A stretch of 64,000 bases of DNA from Maribacter cobaltidurans (GCF_002269385.1 NZ_CP022957.1:3773001-3837000), one strand, 5' to 3'. Shown: positions 25,412 to 35,315, counted from the stretch's first letter. Translations and numbers: made by a program. The notes: a model not told the origin generated them from the sequence alone.

Positions 25412-27571
25412 ATGAAAAAAATTAATCTATTTATCATTCTTTTAATCGCCACGGGAACATTTGCCCAAACCGTTGTTTCGGGAATCGTAACGGATGCCGC
25501 AAAAAAACCAATAGAAGGCGCAAATGTCTATTTGGAAGGCACCTATGATGGGGCCTCCACGGATGCCCAAGGATATTTTAGCTTTGAGACCACTGAGACG
25601 GGCACACAAAACTTATTGGTTTCCATGCTTTCCTTTGAACCGTTTTCACAAGCCGGGGATGTAACTTATTTAAATAACCTTGAAATCACACTGTATGAAG
25701 CACTTAATGAGTTGACCGGTGTCACCTTGACGGCAGGAAGTTTTAAGGCGGGCGATAACTCCAAGGCATCTGTTCTAAAACCTTTGGATATTGTTACCAC
25801 CGCAGGCACAGCAGGTGATTTTGTCGCTGCTTTAAGGACGTTACCAGGGACAAGCACCGTAAATGAAGATGGGCGATTGTTCGTTAGGGGAGGTGCTGCG
25901 GGAGAGACCCAGGTTTTTATAGATGGATTACGTGTGTTTCAACCTTTTAACGCTACTACGAACAATATGCCCACCCGAGGCAGGTTCTCCCCATTTCTTT
26001 TTAAGGGAATTACCTTTAGCACGGGGGGATATTCAGCCGAATACGGACAAGCGTTATCCAGTGTGCTGCTTTTGAATACTACGGATATTCCTGATCAGGA
26101 AAAAACGGATATTTCCATAATGTCTGTAGGTGCGGGTCTTGGTCATACCGAAATTTGGGGGAAGAAGTCCCTTTCCATAAACACAAGTTATACGAATTTG
26201 GGCCCATATCAATTCTTGGTACTATCCGACCAGGATATGCGTTGGAACAAACCTTACGAATCCGTTGCAGGAGAAGCGGTATTTCGCAGTCAGGGCGAAA
26301 GTAGTATGTTTAAATTTTATACCGGTTTCAACCATTCCAATGTAGAGGTGGAACAACAGGATATCAATTTTGAGGAATACGTACCCTATGGTTTAAAAAA
26401 CAACAATTTCTATTTGAACAGTTCATATAAAAACTATTTTGAAAATGAGTGGACCCTTACTTCCGGAGCTAGTATTTCTATAGATAAAAACAATGTGGAT
26501 ATCCTAGAAAATTCCATTGATTCCAAAGAAGTGGCCGCACACTTAAAGACCAAGTTGGGCAAAAAATTCAGCAATAGATTTCAATTAATGTTTGGAGCGG
26601 AATATTTCAATCAGCAATTTGACGAACAGTATACGGATTCCAATGCCGATGTTTTTTCCTATGGTTTTAAGGATCATCTTTTTAGCGGATTTGCCGAAAC
26701 GGATATTTACTTAAGCAATCAATTTGCGATGAAACTCGGTGGCCGTTTAGAGAAAAGCAATCTTCTTGATCAGATTACCTTTTCACCAAGAATGGCCTTG
26801 GCCTATAAGAGTAGTGAGAAAGGGCAATTTTCGTTGGCCTATGGAGATTTTTACCAGAATCCGTGGACTGAATACTTAAAATTTGACCAAAACTTGGAAA
26901 CCGAAAAGACCTCTCACTATATATTAAATTATCAGTTTTTGGATAATGGGAAAACTTTTAGGGCAGAGGCATACTACAAGAATTATGACCAATTGGTAAA
27001 GTTCGATACCGAAATGCCACAGTTCAATTCAATTTTCAACAATAGCGGTGGGGGATATGCTTCTGGTTTGGATATCTTTTGGAGAGATAATAAAAGCATT
27101 GGCAACCTTGATTATTGGGTATCCTATTCCTTTTTGGATACACAAAGGAACTACAGGAATTTTAAGGAAAAGGCAACTCCTAATTTTGCTCCTAAGCATA
27201 GTTTGTCCTTGGTCACAAAGTACTGGATAGAGGATTTGCGCTCTCAGGTAGGCATTTCTTACAATTATGGGTCTGGGAGAATGTACAACGACCCTAATAA
27301 AATGGAGTTCCAGAGCCAAAAGGCAAAGGCTTATAATAATCTTAGTGTAAACTGGGCCTATCTATTATCACAACAAAAAATCTTATACTTTTCCATAAGT
27401 AATGTAGCCGGATTTAATAATGTGAATGGATATCAATACGCCAATACGCCAAATGACATGGGGACTTATGAGCGAAGGACCATACGACCCAACGCGGATA
27501 CATTCTTCTTTGTGGGATTCTTTTGGACCATCAGCCAGGATAAAAAAAGCAACCAATTGGATAATCTTTAA
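25412..27571 (+). CDS. TonB-dependent receptor with carboxypeptidase-regulatory-like domain
   Basis: 719 residues. Signal peptide MKKINLFIILLIATGTFAQ; residues about 20-95 form the CarboxypepD_reg-like beta-sandwich (VSGIVTDAAKKPIEGANVYL). The plug domain follows with AALRTLPGTSTVNEDGRLFV, RGGAAGETQVFIDGLRV and FKGITFSTGGYSAEYGQALS. The barrel continues to the C-terminal FFVGFFWTISQ strand region, and a short hydrophilic tail follows. It is an outer-membrane importer energised by TonB; its substrate is not deducible because no SusD or enzyme gene is adjacent. The length is short for the family but the plug is complete. It is directly convergent with DoxX (0 bp gap). Confidence 0.9.
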   Translation: MKKINLFIILLIATGTFAQTVVSGIVTDAAKKPIEGANVYLEGTYDGASTDAQGYFSFETTETGTQNLLVSMLSFEPFSQAGDVTYLNNLEITLYEALNELTGVTLTAGSFKAGDNSKASVLKPLDIVTTAGTAGDFVAALRTLPGTSTVNEDGRLFVRGGAAGETQVFIDGLRVFQPFNATTNNMPTRGRFSPFLFKGITFSTGGYSAEYGQALSSVLLLNTTDIPDQEKTDISIMSVGAGLGHTEIWGKKSLSINTSYTNLGPYQFLVLSDQDMRWNKPYESVAGEAVFRSQGESSMFKFYTGFNHSNVEVEQQDINFEEYVPYGLKNNNFYLNSSYKNYFENEWTLTSGASISIDKNNVDILENSIDSKEVAAHLKTKLGKKFSNRFQLMFGAEYFNQQFDEQYTDSNADVFSYGFKDHLFSGFAETDIYLSNQFAMKLGGRLEKSNLLDQITFSPRMALAYKSSEKGQFSLAYGDFYQNPWTEYLKFDQNLETEKTSHYILNYQFLDNGKTFRAEAYYKNYDQLVKFDTEMPQFNSIFNNSGGGYASGLDIFWRDNKSIGNLDYWVSYSFLDTQRNYRNFKEKATPNFAPKHSLSLVTKYWIEDLRSQVGISYNYGSGRMYNDPNKMEFQSQKAKAYNNLSVNWAYLLSQQKILYFSISNVAGFNNVNGYQYANTPNDMGTYERRTIRPNADTFFFVGFFWTISQDKKSNQLDNL

Positions 27572-28069
27572 CTAGAAGTATCGCTTGGATATATAATGGT
27601 CCAAGCTATATTTTCCACCTCCAAAGCCCATAAAAAAGAGCCCTATGCAGAAGAAAAAGAAAACGGGAAGGACATCCCATGAGCCGTCCCAAATCCTAAA
27701 AAATATACCCATAAACATGGTTAGGAAAACAAAAAATGAGGTCATGCGCGTGTTTAAACCTACAATTAACAAAAGACCTCCAAAGGCTTCCATAAAGCCA
27801 ATGGACCAAGCAAAAAACTTGGGCAAAACATCAAAAGGATATCCGTGAAATGCTATATAATCAACAAATGTACTGGATACCTCAAATAGGGATAATTGCA
27901 TATATTCCGGTGTCCAAGGAGTTCCAAACTTGTCAGGGGCATATACAAAAGCCAATAGGGCACCTGTTATAATTCTAGGCAATAGCAGAAAAAGATTGGG
28001 CAAGAATCCATCTGCCTTAAATGGCCTAAGTAAGTATTTAAAAAAACTTAAAAGGTGAACCATAATCAA
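27572..28069 (-). CDS. DoxX-family membrane protein
   Basis: 165 residues with four hydrophobic helices. Signature pieces: LLLPRIITGALLAFVYAPDK, the helix FFAWSIGFMEAFGGLLLIVG with LNTRMTSF, and a Gly-rich end (FMGFGGGKYSLDHYI). The DoxX/DoxD-like family are small inner-membrane proteins linked in some organisms to quinone or thiol redox balance. No specific role is supported here. Confidence 0.83.
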   Translation of the reverse strand: MIMVHLLSFFKYLLRPFKADGFLPNLFLLLPRIITGALLAFVYAPDKFGTPWTPEYMQLSLFEVSSTFVDYIAFHGYPFDVLPKFFAWSIGFMEAFGGLLLIVGLNTRMTSFFVFLTMFMGIFFRIWDGSWDVLPVFFFFCIGLFFMGFGGGKYSLDHYISKRYF

Positions 28070-28174
28070 AACCTTTCTACCCGTTTAAAGATTGGAATTT
28101 TCTTAAAGAAAAACCAAATTTTCAAAAAATATTTCAATTATCGGGATGAGTGAGATATTTTGTGGGAAGCTTGA

Positions 28175-28585
28175 AGTTTTCCACAAAAAGCTGATTGGGT
28201 GCTAATTTCCAATAACGGTTATGAAATAAATAAACCTATAGGCAGTTTTGATTTCTTATTGAATACCATTCCGGTAGGACATGATATGAACCCTTATGTC
28301 AACTTGCTAAAACGTGATGCAAATATGGTTATCGTAGGAGCGGCGGAACCTTTGGACCCACTTCATGGTGGCGGATTGATAATGGGCAGAAAAAGTATTG
28401 CCGGATCTTTGATAGGGGGTATTAAGGAAACCCAGGAAATGCTCGAATTTTGTGGGAAGCACAATGTGGTTTGCGATATAGAAATGATCAACATCCAGGA
28501 TATCAATGACGCGTATGACCGACTTCAGAAGTCCGATGTTAAATACCGATTTGTAATCGATATGAAATCGCTCAAGGACAGTTGA
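28175..28585 (+). pseudogene. C-terminal fragment of zinc-type alcohol dehydrogenase (CAD/YahK group)
   Basis: The readable part (from about KADWVLISNNGYEI) corresponds to the second half of the NAD(P)-binding domain and the C-terminus: FDFLLNTIPVGHDMNPYVNL, ANMVIVGAAEPLDP, GRKSIAGSLIGGIKETQEML, DAYDRLQKSDVKYRFVIDM. The catalytic GroES-like half with the zinc ligands is missing, and a TGA lies in frame just before position 28175. An internal GTG at 28199 could initiate a 128-residue product, but it would lack the active site. I read it as a decayed gene. Confidence 0.85.
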
Positions 28586-28649
28586 TATTTTTTTGGAAGC
28601 AATCAAATTGCCGCTGCAATGCTGTGCTTTTTAGATTATAAAATCACTT

Positions 28650-30014
28650 TCAATTATTGGGAGGTGTGCCAAACCACTTCGCGATGACGTTTTCGGCGGG
28701 CTTGTAGCGGGGTGAAAAATCAATATCGGTTTGGGCCTCCTCAGCAGTACTCCTGTTTTGCCATTGCCAGATATAAAGTCCGGCAAACCAAGGTTGATTC
28801 CAATTTTTTCTGAACATGGCTTCATAGGCCAACTGCTGCGTCATATCCGACTTCTTTTCGGTCAGCGTGCTAAAATACGAACCCCATTCCCACGGTTTTA
28901 TGGTGGCATCCGGGGTGCTTTTATAGCCCACTTCCGTAAAAAGAATGGGCTTATTGTATTTTTTGTGTACCGCTTCCAAAACCTTTAGGTGCTTGTCCCA
29001 ACCTTTCTCTATGCTTTCCAAGTTTGGTAGTTTTTCCTTGGTCAGCGGAAAATAGGCTTGGATACCAATATAGTCCAACTGGTCCCAGAAATCTATATGT
29101 TCGTATTCATCGTGCCAATTGGCGGCATACGTTAATTCACCGTCGTAAATGGCGCGAATCTCTTTGATCAGCTGCTCCCATTTTTCAGGCTGATTTTTTA
29201 TGGAAGTCCTCAATTCCGTCCCAATGCAAAAAAGCTCCGTATTGGTTTCCTGTGCAATTCTGGCGTACCTTAGCATATTTGATCGGTATGATTCAAACCA
29301 TTGGTCCCATTCGGTTTTGTTCTTTAATTTAATGTTGGCACGCCAACCTTCGCTCATCCATAAATGGGGCTTAAGATGTACATGCAAGCCGTTTTTGTGC
29401 AGATCGTTGATGGCCTTTATAAAACTTGAATCCCTTCTGCTATAGGTTTCCGAAGCATCGGGGATTTCCATTTGTGAGACGGTTTCATTTTCCTGATGTA
29501 AAAATGGAATGATCGCCACCCACTCCACGTTCGCCCGTATCAATTGGTCAATAGCCTCGGTATTATCCTCGGACCAACCAAAAACACTTGCGCCTCGTTG
29601 CTTGCCGTCCGTTTCATAAAAATGGTTTGCCCTGCCCGTTTTGTTTATGGCAGTATGGTCCCACTGAAAATTGTGTCCCTCGTAGGCGTTAATATAGACC
29701 ACGGTCTTAAATCCAACGATTAGAAATACCAAAGGCATTATAAAACATAGTGAGAACTGCCGCCATGCCGTAGCGCTTCCCTTTTTTTGCCCCACCTTTA
29801 TAAAATGGACGATTACAAAATAGAGTAGGCCAAAAAGTATAAAAAGAATATGAAAGCCAATAAGGATAAACTTTCGTGAGGCCAGATCTAGGAAAAAGGA
29901 AACATATTCTGAAAAGCTACCATTACGTCTGGAAAATCGGATAAGGAAGTATACCAAGGTTACTACCCATAACACTAGGTAAAGAAACAAAAGATGTTTG
30001 ACCCTCTTTTTCAT
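28650..30014 (-). CDS. GH113-like membrane-anchored glycoside hydrolase
   Basis: 454 residues. Three N-terminal hydrophobic helices (about 8-25, 45-70, 88-110) anchor the protein. A (beta/alpha)8-type domain follows: ANVEWVAIIPFLHQE, LHVHLKPHLWMSEGWR, ELFCIGTELRTSIKNQ with Glu as likely acid/base (about 252), LDYIGIQAYFPL, and KPILFTEVGYKSTPDA with the nucleophile Glu (about 360). This arrangement matches GH113 (endo-beta-1,4-mannanase) and close relatives. The N-terminal multi-helix anchor is less usual for the family. No other carbohydrate genes are adjacent, so substrate prediction is weak. Confidence 0.78.
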   Translation of the reverse strand: MKKRVKHLLFLYLVLWVVTLVYFLIRFSRRNGSFSEYVSFFLDLASRKFILIGFHILFILFGLLYFVIVHFIKVGQKKGSATAWRQFSLCFIMPLVFLIVGFKTVVYINAYEGHNFQWDHTAINKTGRANHFYETDGKQRGASVFGWSEDNTEAIDQLIRANVEWVAIIPFLHQENETVSQMEIPDASETYSRRDSSFIKAINDLHKNGLHVHLKPHLWMSEGWRANIKLKNKTEWDQWFESYRSNMLRYARIAQETNTELFCIGTELRTSIKNQPEKWEQLIKEIRAIYDGELTYAANWHDEYEHIDFWDQLDYIGIQAYFPLTKEKLPNLESIEKGWDKHLKVLEAVHKKYNKPILFTEVGYKSTPDATIKPWEWGSYFSTLTEKKSDMTQQLAYEAMFRKNWNQPWFAGLYIWQWQNRSTAEEAQTDIDFSPRYKPAENVIAKWFGTPPNN

Positions 30015-30020
30015 TCTCCT

Positions 30021-30623
30021 TTATTTTTCTTCCATCTTAGTGGCTATGGCCTTTGCACCCGCATCACGTTCTTTAAGCTCAGATATAATCTTGGCATGGT
30101 CCTTTTCCCTTCCCTGGGAAAGCTTATAAGTAGCCTGGATATCCGTTATCCTTATCTTAAATCCCACAACGCCCCTAATCTGCGCCATGGTTTTATCGGA
30201 CATATCGTGCAATGAAATGGGATGTTTGGAATCACTTTCGTATTTGTCCACTAGCTTGTGCATGGAGGCCAGAACTTCTTCTTCGGTTAAAATCGTAATG
30301 AGTCCATATACATGTACGGCAATATAATTCCAGGTGGGTACTTCCTCATCGGTATACCAGGAGGAGGAAACATAACTATGTGGTCCATTAAAAATGCAAA
30401 GCACTTCATCACTGTCATTAAAACTTTTCCATTGCGGATTGGCTTTGGAAATATGGCTAACCAAAAAATCGGTTCCATGTGTATCGGTAACCAATTCCAT
30501 AGGAATATGGGTGGCCCAGTGTTTTCCATCGACCTGATTGATCAAGATTCCAAAACCGTTGTTTTCTATGAAATCCCGCACCTGGGAAATGTCCTCATTT
30601 TTATAATGGTTGGGAGTATACAT
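30021..30623 (-). CDS. paiB: PaiB-type FMN-binding negative regulator
   Basis: 200 residues. MYTPNHYKNEDISQVRDFIE, GKHWATHIPMEL, FLVSHISKANPQWKSFNDSD, FNGPHSYVSSSWY, VPTWNYIAVHVYG, and GVVGFKIRITDIQATYKLSQ are the PaiB/FMN_bind_2 blocks. The family has a flavoreductase-like split barrel that binds FMN; the B. subtilis member was first described as a negative regulator of sporulation and protease genes. It lies 6 bp upstream of the GH113-like gene on the same strand, so co-transcription is likely. Confidence 0.9.
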   Translation of the reverse strand: MYTPNHYKNEDISQVRDFIENNGFGILINQVDGKHWATHIPMELVTDTHGTDFLVSHISKANPQWKSFNDSDEVLCIFNGPHSYVSSSWYTDEEVPTWNYIAVHVYGLITILTEEEVLASMHKLVDKYESDSKHPISLHDMSDKTMAQIRGVVGFKIRITDIQATYKLSQGREKDHAKIISELKERDAGAKAIATKMEEK

Positions 30624-30727
30624 AATGTAAAGTTAGCAAAACATGGATTCAGGTAACAATCAAATTAAAAGCGTCAAGGTGTTTTAGAATGGAAAGGTAT
30701 ATTCAAGGGAACTAAAAAAAAATTAAG

Positions 30728-31558
30728 ATGCCATTTATAACAAATAAAAAAGCAAAAGAAGCTGTTGATATATTCTATGAGGACTATGGAGAAGGACAAC
30801 CGGTGATTCTAATTCACGGATGGCCCCTGAGTCGAAAATCCTGGGAGCACCAGGTTTGGAAAATCGTTGAAGAAGGATACCGTTGTATTTCCTATGACCG
30901 TAGAGGTTTTGGAATTTCCTCGGCCCCTTGGGGAGATTATGACTATTCCGCATTGGCGAGCGATTTGGATACCCTTATTGAAGGCTTGGAATTGGATAAT
31001 GTTGTAATTGTCGGATTCTCCATGGGAGGCGGCGAAGTGGTCCGATATTTAACGGATTATGGAAGCAAGAAAATAGCGAAAGCGGCCTTGATCAGTTCTA
31101 TAATTCCGTTGGTCAAGAAAAAGGATGATAATCCGGCGGGGGTACCCGAAAACGTATTGGACAATATTAAGGAAGGTCTGCAAAAGGACCGTGTAGGCTT
31201 CTTAAAGAACTTCCATAAAGGCTTTTACAATTACGATGATAATAAGAACAAGGTAAGCGAAGGACAGTTGGAATATGATTTCATCATTGCTTCCCACGCA
31301 TCACCACGAGCTACCATACAAACAGCCTTGGCATGGATGCACACCGACTTTAGACCCGAACTCAAAAATGTAAACGTTCCTACCTTGGTGGTTCATGGCG
31401 ATGCGGATGAAACCGTACCCATTGAGACCTCTGCGGAACAGGCGGCCAAGGGAATTTCAGACAGTACCTATGAGGTAATCAAAGGAGCACCCCATGGTCT
31501 CAACGTTACGCATTCTAAGGAATTGAACGATATCTTGATTTCTTTTCTGAAGAAATAA
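30728..31558 (+). CDS. Alpha/beta hydrolase (non-haem chloroperoxidase-like)
   Basis: 276 residues. The oxyanion region is LIHGWPLSRKSWEHQ, the nucleophile elbow is GFSMGGGEVVRYL (Ser about 99), the acid is in VVHGDADETVPIE, and the His is in GAPHGLNVTH. Sequence order matches the chloroperoxidase/arylesterase subgroup (GFGISSAPW after the YDRRG motif). It is cytoplasmic and monocistronic, with a terminator at 31578-31612. Confidence 0.92.
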   Translation: MPFITNKKAKEAVDIFYEDYGEGQPVILIHGWPLSRKSWEHQVWKIVEEGYRCISYDRRGFGISSAPWGDYDYSALASDLDTLIEGLELDNVVIVGFSMGGGEVVRYLTDYGSKKIAKAALISSIIPLVKKKDDNPAGVPENVLDNIKEGLQKDRVGFLKNFHKGFYNYDDNKNKVSEGQLEYDFIIASHASPRATIQTALAWMHTDFRPELKNVNVPTLVVHGDADETVPIETSAEQAAKGISDSTYEVIKGAPHGLNVTHSKELNDILISFLKK

Positions 31559-31577
31559 AGATCCGTATATATTTTCA

Positions 31578-31612
31578 TAAATCGGACCCTAAAAAGGGTT
31601 CGATTTTTGTTT
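31578..31612 (+). terminator. Terminator after the alpha/beta hydrolase
   Basis: Arms aaatcggaccct and agggttcgattt pair with one G-U type mismatch across an AAAA loop, followed by TTGTTTT. Confidence 0.8.
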
Positions 31613-31628
31613 TAAATCCATTTATAGC

Positions 31629-32762
31629 ATGAAATTTGGCCGTATTTTTCTCTTCCTTTTGATAGGAATCGCATTGGTGACCTGTAAACAGGTACGGAGA
31701 ATTACCGATGTGGTTACAGATCCTACTGCCAGGGAATTGTATAGGCGCAATTTCGAGGAAGATTCCCAAGGTTTCAAGAACTGGCAACGTGCCTTTGAAC
31801 AAGCCTTACTTGACAGTTTAACCATTGAATTACCGTATGCGGAAAGGGGAATTAGGGATTCTTGGCAAAATCGTACGGTGGGGTACCGCTTCCTTCTGGA
31901 GGAAGGAAGTTTGTTGTATGTGCAAGCGGAAACGGATACCATTTCGCAACCCGTTTTTCTGGATCTTTTAAAAATCCATTCGGATAGCTTGACTACGAGC
32001 GATGTTATCAAAAGCAATGACCCAGCAACCAAGAACCTTGAATATCAAGTCGGGACTACTGGCAAATATCTTCTTGTGGTACAACCTACCATAGGGTTTA
32101 CTGGAAGTATAGATTTAATACTATATACTTCACCATCCTTTGGCTTTCCGGTGGCTGGCAAAGATTATAGCGCCATTCGCAGTTTTTGGGGTGCGGAGCG
32201 CGATGGCGGGGCGAGAAGCCATGAAGGCGTGGACATCTTTGCGCCTAGAGGAACTCCCGTGGTGGCCGTAAAAGAAGGTAGGATTACCTTTACTGGAAAC
32301 CGTGGATTGGGAGGAAAGCAGGTTTGGCTTCGGGAAAGTTTGTTTGGCAAATCGGTTTATTATGCGCACTTGGATAGCATATTGGTACAAGGAGGAAGTC
32401 GGGTTAAAAGGGGGGACACTTTGGGGCTGGTAGGAAATTCCGGTAACGCGCGGACAACCGCTCCACATCTTCATTTTGGTGTGTATGCCAGTGGAAGAGG
32501 CGCCGTGAATCCGCTACCTTTCATAAAACGGACGGATTCCATTTCCATTAATTCCATTACCCAGCCCAAGGATGCACGAGCGGTAGTGTCCGGATCGGTG
32601 GCAAATCTTCGACAATCGCCTACCTCCAAAGGGTTAAAAATTGGTTCAGTGCAGCGAAACGATACTTTAAACATATTGGGGCACACCCAAAATTGGGGGC
32701 ATGTTCGTTTGCAAAACGGCCAACGGGCCTATATCCATAGAAGCCTTTTAAAACCTTTGTAG
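31629..32762 (+). CDS. M23 (LytM-type) metallopeptidase with C-terminal SH3 domain, lipoprotein-like
   Basis: 377 residues. The signal ends near a Cys (IGIALVTCKQ). Residues about 160-300 form the M23 domain: ARSHEGVDIFAPRGTPVVAV (His and Asp ligands), GSRVKRGDTLGLVGNSGNA and TTAPHLHFGVY (HxH). Residues about 315-377 are a bacterial SH3 fold (VSGSVANLRQSPTSKGLKIG, WGHVRLQNGQRAYIHRS). It should cut peptidoglycan cross-bridges or act as an envelope hydrolase. The N-terminal 140 residues are family-variable. Confidence 0.9.
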   Translation: MKFGRIFLFLLIGIALVTCKQVRRITDVVTDPTARELYRRNFEEDSQGFKNWQRAFEQALLDSLTIELPYAERGIRDSWQNRTVGYRFLLEEGSLLYVQAETDTISQPVFLDLLKIHSDSLTTSDVIKSNDPATKNLEYQVGTTGKYLLVVQPTIGFTGSIDLILYTSPSFGFPVAGKDYSAIRSFWGAERDGGARSHEGVDIFAPRGTPVVAVKEGRITFTGNRGLGGKQVWLRESLFGKSVYYAHLDSILVQGGSRVKRGDTLGLVGNSGNARTTAPHLHFGVYASGRGAVNPLPFIKRTDSISINSITQPKDARAVVSGSVANLRQSPTSKGLKIGSVQRNDTLNILGHTQNWGHVRLQNGQRAYIHRSLLKPL

Positions 32763-32906
32763 TTTTTTGGTGTTACAATGACTTATAGAGGCAGGACCCT
32801 ACTACATGGAAAATTTAAACATAGCAATTATATAGTGTAATTTAATGATTAGGATTTATGGTATATTGGAGGTAAATATGGTAAAAACACTTAATATTTA
32901 AACTTC

Positions 32907-33848
32907 TTGCTCGTAGAACTAAATATCACCCAGAATTTAAAAAGCCAGTTTGAACATTATTTTAAGCTGGAGTTTCGGGAAGGGGAGTACATGCTTCACC
33001 CTTCCATCGGTGGGGGTAGGGGCATGCGGTTTCTGGAGTTTCCCGGCCAAATGGAATTTTATCATTTTAAAAAGTCCTTTTTCAAAACTCCCATACAAAT
33101 GAAATCCGTTAATCCCCAGGGTTCTGAATGGTTACTTATTCATATCAATTTATCCAATACACAACAGAACAAAAAGGCCAATGACGAGAACATTGCCTTT
33201 CAAAAACACCTCCCCATCGGTATATTGCTCTATGGTGCTGGTTTGGAAATTGAAACGCTCCTACCTCCCAATATAGAAATGGAGCTTGCTTCGGTCCATT
33301 TTCATCGTTCCTTCCTCGATACGTATTTTGATGATTGGAAATCTATTATAGATTTATCCAAGAACATCATTTACGAGGACTTAGATACTACCCTGGAAAC
33401 AGCACTGTACAAGGCTTTGGGCAGTATTGATGATAAAATGGCCTGTCATTCCCATGTGCTACATTTTATGCATCTTTTTATTAGAAAACTTAGTTTGCAT
33501 GCCCAATCCAGAACACATAATGAGTTACATACGGATGATGTGAAAAATTTATTTGCTGCTTCCATATATCTTAGGGACCCATTGGCCGAATCCTACCCCT
33601 CTATAAATGAACTTGCGGCCATTGCGAATATGAGCAATACAAAATTCAAGACCTTGTTCAAACAACTTTTTGGAAGTGCCCCACAACAGTATAAGACCAA
33701 AATACGTATGGAATATGCCCGGGAAGAACTATTGACCAATCATCGCACTGCCTCGGAAATAAGTCGGGAACTGGGATATTCACATCCTTCCAACTTCTCC
33801 GCTACCTATAAAAAATATTTTGGGGAATTGCCATCGGCAACCAAATAA
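32907..33848 (+). CDS. AraC-family transcriptional regulator
   Basis: 313 residues starting at a TTG (32907), which keeps the conserved N-terminal region in frame; an upstream ATG is lacking. The C-terminal AraC DNA-binding domain spans about 220-313: SINELAAIANMSNTKFKTLF, KQLFGSAPQQYKTKIRMEYA, ASEISRELGYSHPSNFSATY. The N-terminal domain resembles Bacteroidota AraC regulators with a jelly-roll sensor. It lies 89 bp upstream of the polytopic membrane protein gene at 33938, the probable target. Confidence 0.88.
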   Translation: MLVELNITQNLKSQFEHYFKLEFREGEYMLHPSIGGGRGMRFLEFPGQMEFYHFKKSFFKTPIQMKSVNPQGSEWLLIHINLSNTQQNKKANDENIAFQKHLPIGILLYGAGLEIETLLPPNIEMELASVHFHRSFLDTYFDDWKSIIDLSKNIIYEDLDTTLETALYKALGSIDDKMACHSHVLHFMHLFIRKLSLHAQSRTHNELHTDDVKNLFAASIYLRDPLAESYPSINELAAIANMSNTKFKTLFKQLFGSAPQQYKTKIRMEYAREELLTNHRTASEISRELGYSHPSNFSATYKKYFGELPSATK

Positions 33849-33937
33849 AAAGTGTCTTCTACCAATATACATCGGTCTTTTATCAATAAAAAATAGGCCA
33901 GACTAACTTCTATCTTGCTGTTGCAAAAGAAGTTGTA

Positions 33938-34642
33938 ATGAAAAAGTTTCAAAAGGCACATCTTTGGTTAACCATTCCCTTTTTAATTGCCTTTTTAGGT
34001 TTTTACTTTTCCTATTGGAGCACCTTCAAAGAGGCCAGTTTTCAACAGCACCTGCACGGACTATCCGCTACGGCCTGGTATGTTTTGTTAATCGTTCAGC
34101 CTTACTTATACCAAAGGTCCAATATGAACCTGCACCGTATTTTGGGAACTATCGGATTATTTTTGGCAGGAGGTGTGGTTTTTTCAGCCCTGCAGATTAT
34201 TCCCAACAATCTAAAGTTGGAGAATATTTCGGAAAACCTCCGATATAGCTTTGTATTTGCCGATTTTGTTTTTGTGTTTGGATTCTCCTATTCCGTGGTT
34301 ATGGCGATTTTAAAAAAGAAAGATGTAGACCTGCACGCCCGATACTTATTTTCGAGCACCTTTTGGGTCATGCTTCCCGCTTTGGCAAGGCTTCTATATT
34401 TCCCCATGCTGGTCGCATATGGTTATCCAACCCCCATTTCGTTTAACCAATGCGTGTATCTTGCCAGTGGGCTGATTATTCTTGTGCTCTGTATTTTGAT
34501 TTATGCCGATTTTAGAAAGGAAAAGAGAATTTATTCGCCCTATGTTTTGGTTGCCATTACCTCCTTAATAGTACTCTTGCTATGGGATTATTTTGGTGAG
34601 GCCGATTGGTGGCGAAGCTTTTGCCATACTGTTTTACAGTAA
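33938..34642 (+). CDS. Seven-helix membrane protein with paired His motifs, unnamed
   Basis: 234 residues with about seven hydrophobic segments. Conserved-looking His positions are in QQHLHGLSATAWYVLLIVQP and NMNLHRILGTIGLFLAGGVV; such helix-embedded His residues occur in cytochrome b561-like and DUF2306-like proteins, so haem or quinone binding is possible. I cannot assign a specific family. It follows the AraC regulator with an 89-bp gap and is likely regulated by it. It marks the left border of the cassette-like region. Confidence 0.7.
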   Translation: MKKFQKAHLWLTIPFLIAFLGFYFSYWSTFKEASFQQHLHGLSATAWYVLLIVQPYLYQRSNMNLHRILGTIGLFLAGGVVFSALQIIPNNLKLENISENLRYSFVFADFVFVFGFSYSVVMAILKKKDVDLHARYLFSSTFWVMLPALARLLYFPMLVAYGYPTPISFNQCVYLASGLIILVLCILIYADFRKEKRIYSPYVLVAITSLIVLLLWDYFGEADWWRSFCHTVLQ

Positions 34643-34784
34643 TTTTCCAATAATATGAAGCCACAAATTACACATGCAATTTGCCGATATTAATTTTTTA
34701 TAGGATTTTTAATGTGCATACGCATATTTAAAAGAGTGGATATAATTTATTTCCCTACGGATGTAAAGTCGGAATAGTATAATC

Positions 34785-35312
34785 ATGACAGAAATAGAAA
34801 TCCTCAATAAACAAACGGAAACCGCCTATGACTGGACGCATAGGCTGATGGACTCCGTTCCCGCTGAGAAATGGGAAATCATCCCCGAAGCTTTAGGTTC
34901 AAATTTTAGTTGGCAAATAGGTCATTTAGTGGTGAGTATCTACTACCATTCCATAATGACCACGGTAGGGCATTTACCGGAACTTTTGGAAAAAATGGAC
35001 CTAAGGTCGTATACCAAATTATGTGGTTACGACACCTTTGCCCAAGAAATGAAGGGAACTTGGACCCCAGCCGAGCTTACGTCCGATTTACAACGGATGC
35101 AAGACAAATCCTTGGAGGTCATCAACTCGTTGTCGGAATCCGACTTGTGGCAACCCGTGGAACCCACCAAAGTGCCGCACCCCGTGGCTAAAACCAAGTT
35201 TGAGGCCATTGATTGGAACATAAAACATACTATGTGGCATTGCGGACAAATGGCAACTATCAAAAGATTGGTAGATAAACCTTACGATTATGGACTTGAA
35301 AGGAGGAGTTGA
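34785..35312 (+). CDS. DinB-superfamily protein
   Basis: 175 residues with the four-helix DinB layout: EILNKQTETAYDWTHRLMDS, SWQIGHLVVSIYYH (first His), a middle helix (PAELTSDLQRMQDKSLEVIN) and the C-terminal IKHTMWHCGQMATIKRLVDK with the second and third metal-binding His. DinB-like proteins are putative metal-dependent thiol transferases or hydrolases (bacillithiol-S-transferase type) with largely unknown substrates. It is the first gene of the cassette-like run. Its upstream region 34690-34760 contains a degenerate form of the array repeat (tttttataggatttttaa). Confidence 0.88.
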   Translation: MTEIEILNKQTETAYDWTHRLMDSVPAEKWEIIPEALGSNFSWQIGHLVVSIYYHSIMTTVGHLPELLEKMDLRSYTKLCGYDTFAQEMKGTWTPAELTSDLQRMQDKSLEVINSLSESDLWQPVEPTKVPHPVAKTKFEAIDWNIKHTMWHCGQMATIKRLVDKPYDYGLERRS

Positions 35313-35315
35313 GCC

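Noticed and set aside
25412..27571. SusC/SusD-type polysaccharide utilisation locus with the GH113-like gene
   Set aside because: The receptor is shorter than SusC, there is no SusD gene, and the glycosidase is on the other strand beyond DoxX and a pseudogene.
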